A stretch of 64,000 nt of DNA from Pseudomonas synxantha BG33R (GTDB taxonomy: Bacteria > Pseudomonadota > Gammaproteobacteria > Pseudomonadales > Pseudomonadaceae). The first letter of the stretch is position 1. The number at the start of each line of letters is the position of its first letter. Below are positions 61,033 to 64,000 of the stretch, one piece after another. Location: the NCBI RefSeq assembly GCF_000263715.2, contig NZ_CM001514.1, positions 1,040,936 to 1,104,935 on the forward strand, written 5' to 3'. A model generated the notes under the pieces. The model saw only the letters and a program-made list of their open reading frames with translations. It was not told the origin of the DNA and searched no databases. A program made the position numbers and the translations under genes.

Positions 61033-62252
61033 GCCTCAACCTGAAAAACATCATCAAGCCGTACCCGTCGCCGATCATTACCGGGCGCGGCATCGACCTC
61101 GATTTCCCAATGCTCGCCGGGTGCCTCGCGCTGCTCGGCCTGGGCCTGGTGATGATCACTTCGGCATCCTCCGAAGTGGCTGCCGTGCAGTCGGGCAATA
61201 CCCTTTACATGATGATCCGTCACCTGGTGTATCTGGTGATCGGCCTCGGCGCGTGCATCGTCACCATGATGATTCCTATCGCCACCTGGCAGCGTCTGGG
61301 CTGGCTGATGCTGATCGGCGCGTTCGGTTTGCTGGTGATGGTGATCGTGCCCGGCATCGGCCGCGAGGTGAACGGTTCGATGCGCTGGATCGGCTTCGGC
61401 GCGTTCAACGTGCAGCCCTCGGAGATTGCCAAAGTGTTCGTGGTGATCTACCTGGCCGGTTACCTGGTACGCCGTCAGAAAGAAGTGCGCGAAAGCTGGA
61501 TGGGCTTCTTCAAACCCTTCATCGTGCTGCTGCCCATGGCCGGGCTGTTGCTGATGGAGCCCGACTTCGGTGCCACCGTGGTCATGATGGGCGCTGCGGC
61601 GGCCATGCTGTTCCTCGGCGGCGTCGGCCTGTTCCGCTTCACCTTGATGGTGGTGCTGGCAGTCGCGGCGGTGACCATTCTGGTACAGGCGCAACCTTAC
61701 CGGATGGCCCGTCTGATTACCTTCACCGACCCCTGGTCCGATCAGTTCGGTTCCGGCTACCAGTTGACCCAGGCGCTGATTGCCTTCGGTCGCGGCGAGT
61801 GGCTGGGCGTGGGCCTGGGCAACAGCGTGCAGAAGCAGTTCTACCTGCCCGAAGCCCACACCGACTTCGTGTTCTCGGTACTCGCCGAAGAGCTGGGTGT
61901 CGTGGGTTCGCTGTGCACTGTCGGCCTGTTCGTATTCGTCTGTGTACGCGCCATGTACATCGGTCTGTGGGCCGAGAAGGCCAAGCAGTTCTTTGCCGCC
62001 TACGTTGCCTACGGGCTGGCATTCCTGTGGATCGGCCAGTTCCTGATCAACATCGGCGTGAACGTCGGCCTGCTGCCGACCAAGGGCCTGACCTTGCCGT
62101 TCCTCAGTTACGGTGGCAGTTCGTTGGTGATCTGCTGCGCCTGTCTTGGCTTGTTGCTGCGTATCGAGTGGGAGAGTCGAACCCACTTGGGCAGCGAAGA
62201 GATGGAGTTCAGCGAAAGCGACTTCGCCGAGGAGCCGACCCATGGGCGCTAA
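61029..62252 (+). CDS. ftsW: Septal peptidoglycan polymerase FtsW (SEDS)
   Basis: A 407-residue polytopic protein with about ten helices. SEDS-family blocks GREVNGSMRWIGFG and QPSEIAKVF and the loop with NIGVNVGLLPTKGLTLPF are intact. It polymerises septal glycan from lipid II together with FtsI. Its end overlaps the murG start by 11 nt. Confidence 0.97.
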   Translation: MSLNLKNIIKPYPSPIITGRGIDLDFPMLAGCLALLGLGLVMITSASSEVAAVQSGNTLYMMIRHLVYLVIGLGACIVTMMIPIATWQRLGWLMLIGAFGLLVMVIVPGIGREVNGSMRWIGFGAFNVQPSEIAKVFVVIYLAGYLVRRQKEVRESWMGFFKPFIVLLPMAGLLLMEPDFGATVVMMGAAAAMLFLGGVGLFRFTLMVVLAVAAVTILVQAQPYRMARLITFTDPWSDQFGSGYQLTQALIAFGRGEWLGVGLGNSVQKQFYLPEAHTDFVFSVLAEELGVVGSLCTVGLFVFVCVRAMYIGLWAEKAKQFFAAYVAYGLAFLWIGQFLINIGVNVGLLPTKGLTLPFLSYGGSSLVICCACLGLLLRIEWESRTHLGSEEMEFSESDFAEEPTHGR

Positions 62253-63312
62253 CGTGTTGATCATGGCTGGCGGCACCGGGGGGCATGTGTTCCCGGCCCT
62301 GGCTTGCGCCCGTGAATTCCAGAACCGCGGCTATACCGTGCACTGGTTGGGTACGCCCCGTGGCATTGAAAACGAATTGGTGCCCAATGCCGGTTTGCCC
62401 CTGCATCTGATCAACGTCACCGGCCTGCGTGGCAAGAGCAAGTTGTCCCTGCTCAAGGCGCCGTTCGTGTTGCTCAAGGCGGTCATGCAGGCACGCAGGA
62501 TCATCCGCGAACTGAAGCCGGTGTGTGTGCTCGGTTTCGGCGGTTATGTGACCGGCCCTGGTGGCGTCGCGGCGAAGCTCGCTGGCGTACCGGTGATCGT
62601 GCACGAACAGAACGCCGTCGCCGGGACTGCCAACCGTCTGCTGGTGCCGTTGGCATCGCGGGTGTGTGAAGCCTTCCCGAAAACCTTCGCTGCCTCGGAC
62701 AAGCTTCGTACCACCGGTAACCCAGTGCGTACCGAACTGTTCATGGCCATTGCGCGTGACGCTCTGGCCGGGCGCAAGGCGCACCTGCTGATCCTGGGCG
62801 GAAGCCTGGGCGCCGAGCCACTGAACAAATTGCTGCCTGAAGCCGTTGCGCAACTTCCTGAGGATGTGCGCCCGGAGATCTTCCACCAGGCCGGCAAGAA
62901 CCATGATGAAGTCACCGCCACGCGTTATCGCGAGGCCGGTGTGGAGGCGAATGTACAGCCCTTCATCAAAGACATGGCCCAAGCCTATGGCTGGGCCGAC
63001 CTGGTGGTCTGCCGCGCTGGTGCGCTGACCGTCAGTGAACTGGCCGCTGCCGGTCTGCCGTCGTTGCTGGTGCCTTTGCCCCATGCGATCGACGATCACC
63101 AGACCCGCAACGCCGAATATTTGGCCGGGGAGGGCGCTGCCTTCCTGCTGCCGCAAAGAACGACTGGCGCCGCCGATTTGGCCGCACGCCTGACCGAGGT
63201 TTTGATGCAACCGGAACGACTCAACAGCATGGCGAGCACCGCAAGCCGCCTGGCCAAACCTGACGCAACCCGCACCGTGGTCGATATCTGCCTGGAGGTG
63301 GCCCATGGTTGA
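62242..63312 (+). CDS. murG: Lipid II synthase MurG
   Basis: A 356-residue GT-B glycosyltransferase that adds GlcNAc to lipid I. The glycine loop [13 protein letters not shown] (8-20) and the UDP-GlcNAc binding block [22 protein letters not shown] are present. I start at [10 protein letters not shown] inside the end of ftsW; the longer frame is not family-like. Confidence 0.96.
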   Translation: MGANVLIMAGGTGGHVFPALACAREFQNRGYTVHWLGTPRGIENELVPNAGLPLHLINVTGLRGKSKLSLLKAPFVLLKAVMQARRIIRELKPVCVLGFGGYVTGPGGVAAKLAGVPVIVHEQNAVAGTANRLLVPLASRVCEAFPKTFAASDKLRTTGNPVRTELFMAIARDALAGRKAHLLILGGSLGAEPLNKLLPEAVAQLPEDVRPEIFHQAGKNHDEVTATRYREAGVEANVQPFIKDMAQAYGWADLVVCRAGALTVSELAAAGLPSLLVPLPHAIDDHQTRNAEYLAGEGAAFLLPQRTTGAADLAARLTEVLMQPERLNSMASTASRLAKPDATRTVVDICLEVAHG

Positions 63313-64000
63313 GAATCAGAAAGCCATGCCGCAACCCGAGATGCGCCGCATCCGTCGCATTCATTTCGTCGGTATCGGCGGTGTGGGCATGTGCGGCATC
63401 GCCGAAGTACTGCTGAACCTGGGCTACCAGGTGTCCGGCTCGGACTTGAAAGAGTCGCCGGTCACCGAGCGCCTGAAGTCCTTCGGTGCGCAGATCTTTA
63501 TCGGCCACCGTGCCGAGAACGCTGCCGAGGCCGATGTGCTGGTGGTGTCCAGTGCCGTGAACACCTCCAACCCGGAAGTGGCCACCGCCCTTGAACGCCG
63601 TATCCCGGTGGTGCCGCGTGCCGAGATGCTCGCCGAACTGATGCGCTATCGCCACGGCATCGCCGTCGCCGGTACCCATGGCAAGACCACCACCACCAGC
63701 CTGATCGCCTCGGTGTTCGCCGCCGGTGGCCTGGACCCGACGTTCGTCATCGGTGGCCGCCTGAATGCAGCCGGCACCAATGCCCAGCTCGGCACCAGCC
63801 GCTATCTGATCGCCGAAGCCGATGAGAGCGATGCGAGCTTCCTGCACCTGCAACCGCTGGTCGCCGTCGTCACCAACATCGACGAAGACCACATGGCGAC
63901 CTACGACGGTGACTTCAATAAACTGAAGAAAACCTTCGTCGACTTCCTGCACAACCTGCCGTTCTACGGTCTGGCGGTGGTGTGCCTGGACGACCCGGTG
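63305..64000 (+). CDS. murC: UDP-N-acetylmuramate--L-alanine ligase, 3'-truncated by window edge
   Basis: First 232 residues of MurC. It shows [15 protein letters not shown] near the N-terminus and the P-loop GTHGKTTT from G123. The start overlaps murG by 8 nt. The frame is open to the last base of the window, so the C-terminus lies outside. Confidence 0.96.
   Translation, partial: MVENQKAMPQPEMRRIRRIHFVGIGGVGMCGIAEVLLNLGYQVSGSDLKESPVTERLKSFGAQIFIGHRAENAAEADVLVVSSAVNTSNPEVATALERRIPVVPRAEMLAELMRYRHGIAVAGTHGKTTTTSLIASVFAAGGLDPTFVIGGRLNAAGTNAQLGTSRYLIAEADESDASFLHLQPLVAVVTNIDEDHMATYDGDFNKLKKTFVDFLHNLPFYGLAVVCLDDPV

Overview
The window is 64 kb of core chromosome from a Pseudomonas, most likely of the P. 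fluorescens group. The evidence is the fumC-orfX-sodA cluster, the PTS-Ntr/rpoN/lpt/mla cluster, a full Pseudomonas-style dcw cluster behind rnpB, and many REP/REPIN palindromes of the GTGGGAG...CTTGCC type. Codon use is uniformly GC-rich. I see no prophage, insertion sequence, CRISPR array, tRNA or plasmid-like segment.

Layout. 1-3213 (+): fumC (5' end outside the window), a helical small protein, manganese-type sodA and a ZIP metal transporter. 3235-10240 (-): ptsO, rapZ, ptsN, hpf, rpoN, then lptB, lptA, lptC, kdsC and kdsD, which join nitrogen-PTS/sigma-54 regulation to Kdo synthesis and LPS transport. 10539-13928 (+): mlaFEDCB (retrograde phospholipid transport) and ibaG. 13952-18492 (+): murA, hisG, hisD, hisC, with a terminator-like hairpin between hisG and hisD. 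18616-21253: nucleobase salvage (uraA-upp on -, hpt on +), with hpt followed by a WbuC-type cupin and a PA4642-type small protein. 22138-23646 (-): malate:quinone oxidoreductase. 24373-29596: small conserved proteins, a YajG-type lipoprotein, an acyltransferase, a zinc-ribbon/DUF2007 pair, an SRAP-family protein with an altered active site, and an M48 lipoprotein protease.

29666-33221: a TMEM165/GDT1 manganese transporter behind a yybP-ykoY manganese riboswitch, rsmC, a D-2-hydroxyacid dehydrogenase and a LysE exporter. 33487-41752 (+): acyl-CoA ligase, DUF1302 outer-membrane barrel, DUF1329 periplasmic protein and a large MalT-type LuxR regulator. This is the least understood functional unit in the window and looks like a lipid or hydrophobic-acid uptake and activation system. 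41765-45198 (-): pqiA (as two genes), pqiB and pqiC, a second MCE-type lipid transport system. 45347-50453: MBL hydrolase, OmpA-type lipoprotein, dolP, gmhA/diaA-like, yraN and lpoA. 50663-64000 (+): rsmI, rnpB, then the dcw operon mraZ-rsmH-ftsL-ftsI-murE-murF-mraY-murD-ftsW-murG-murC (murC cut by the window end), driven by a sigma-70-like promoter that overlaps a three-repeat MraZ operator.

The common theme is envelope biogenesis: peptidoglycan precursor synthesis and septal assembly, LPS transport, two MCE lipid transport systems, and outer-membrane lipoproteins. No obviously new mobile or defence system is visible. The most rewarding second looks are the DUF1302/DUF1329 locus with its CRP/Vfr-like site, the manganese riboswitch expression platform, the divergent SRAP protein, the hisG-hisD terminator and the 726-bp gap upstream of mqo.
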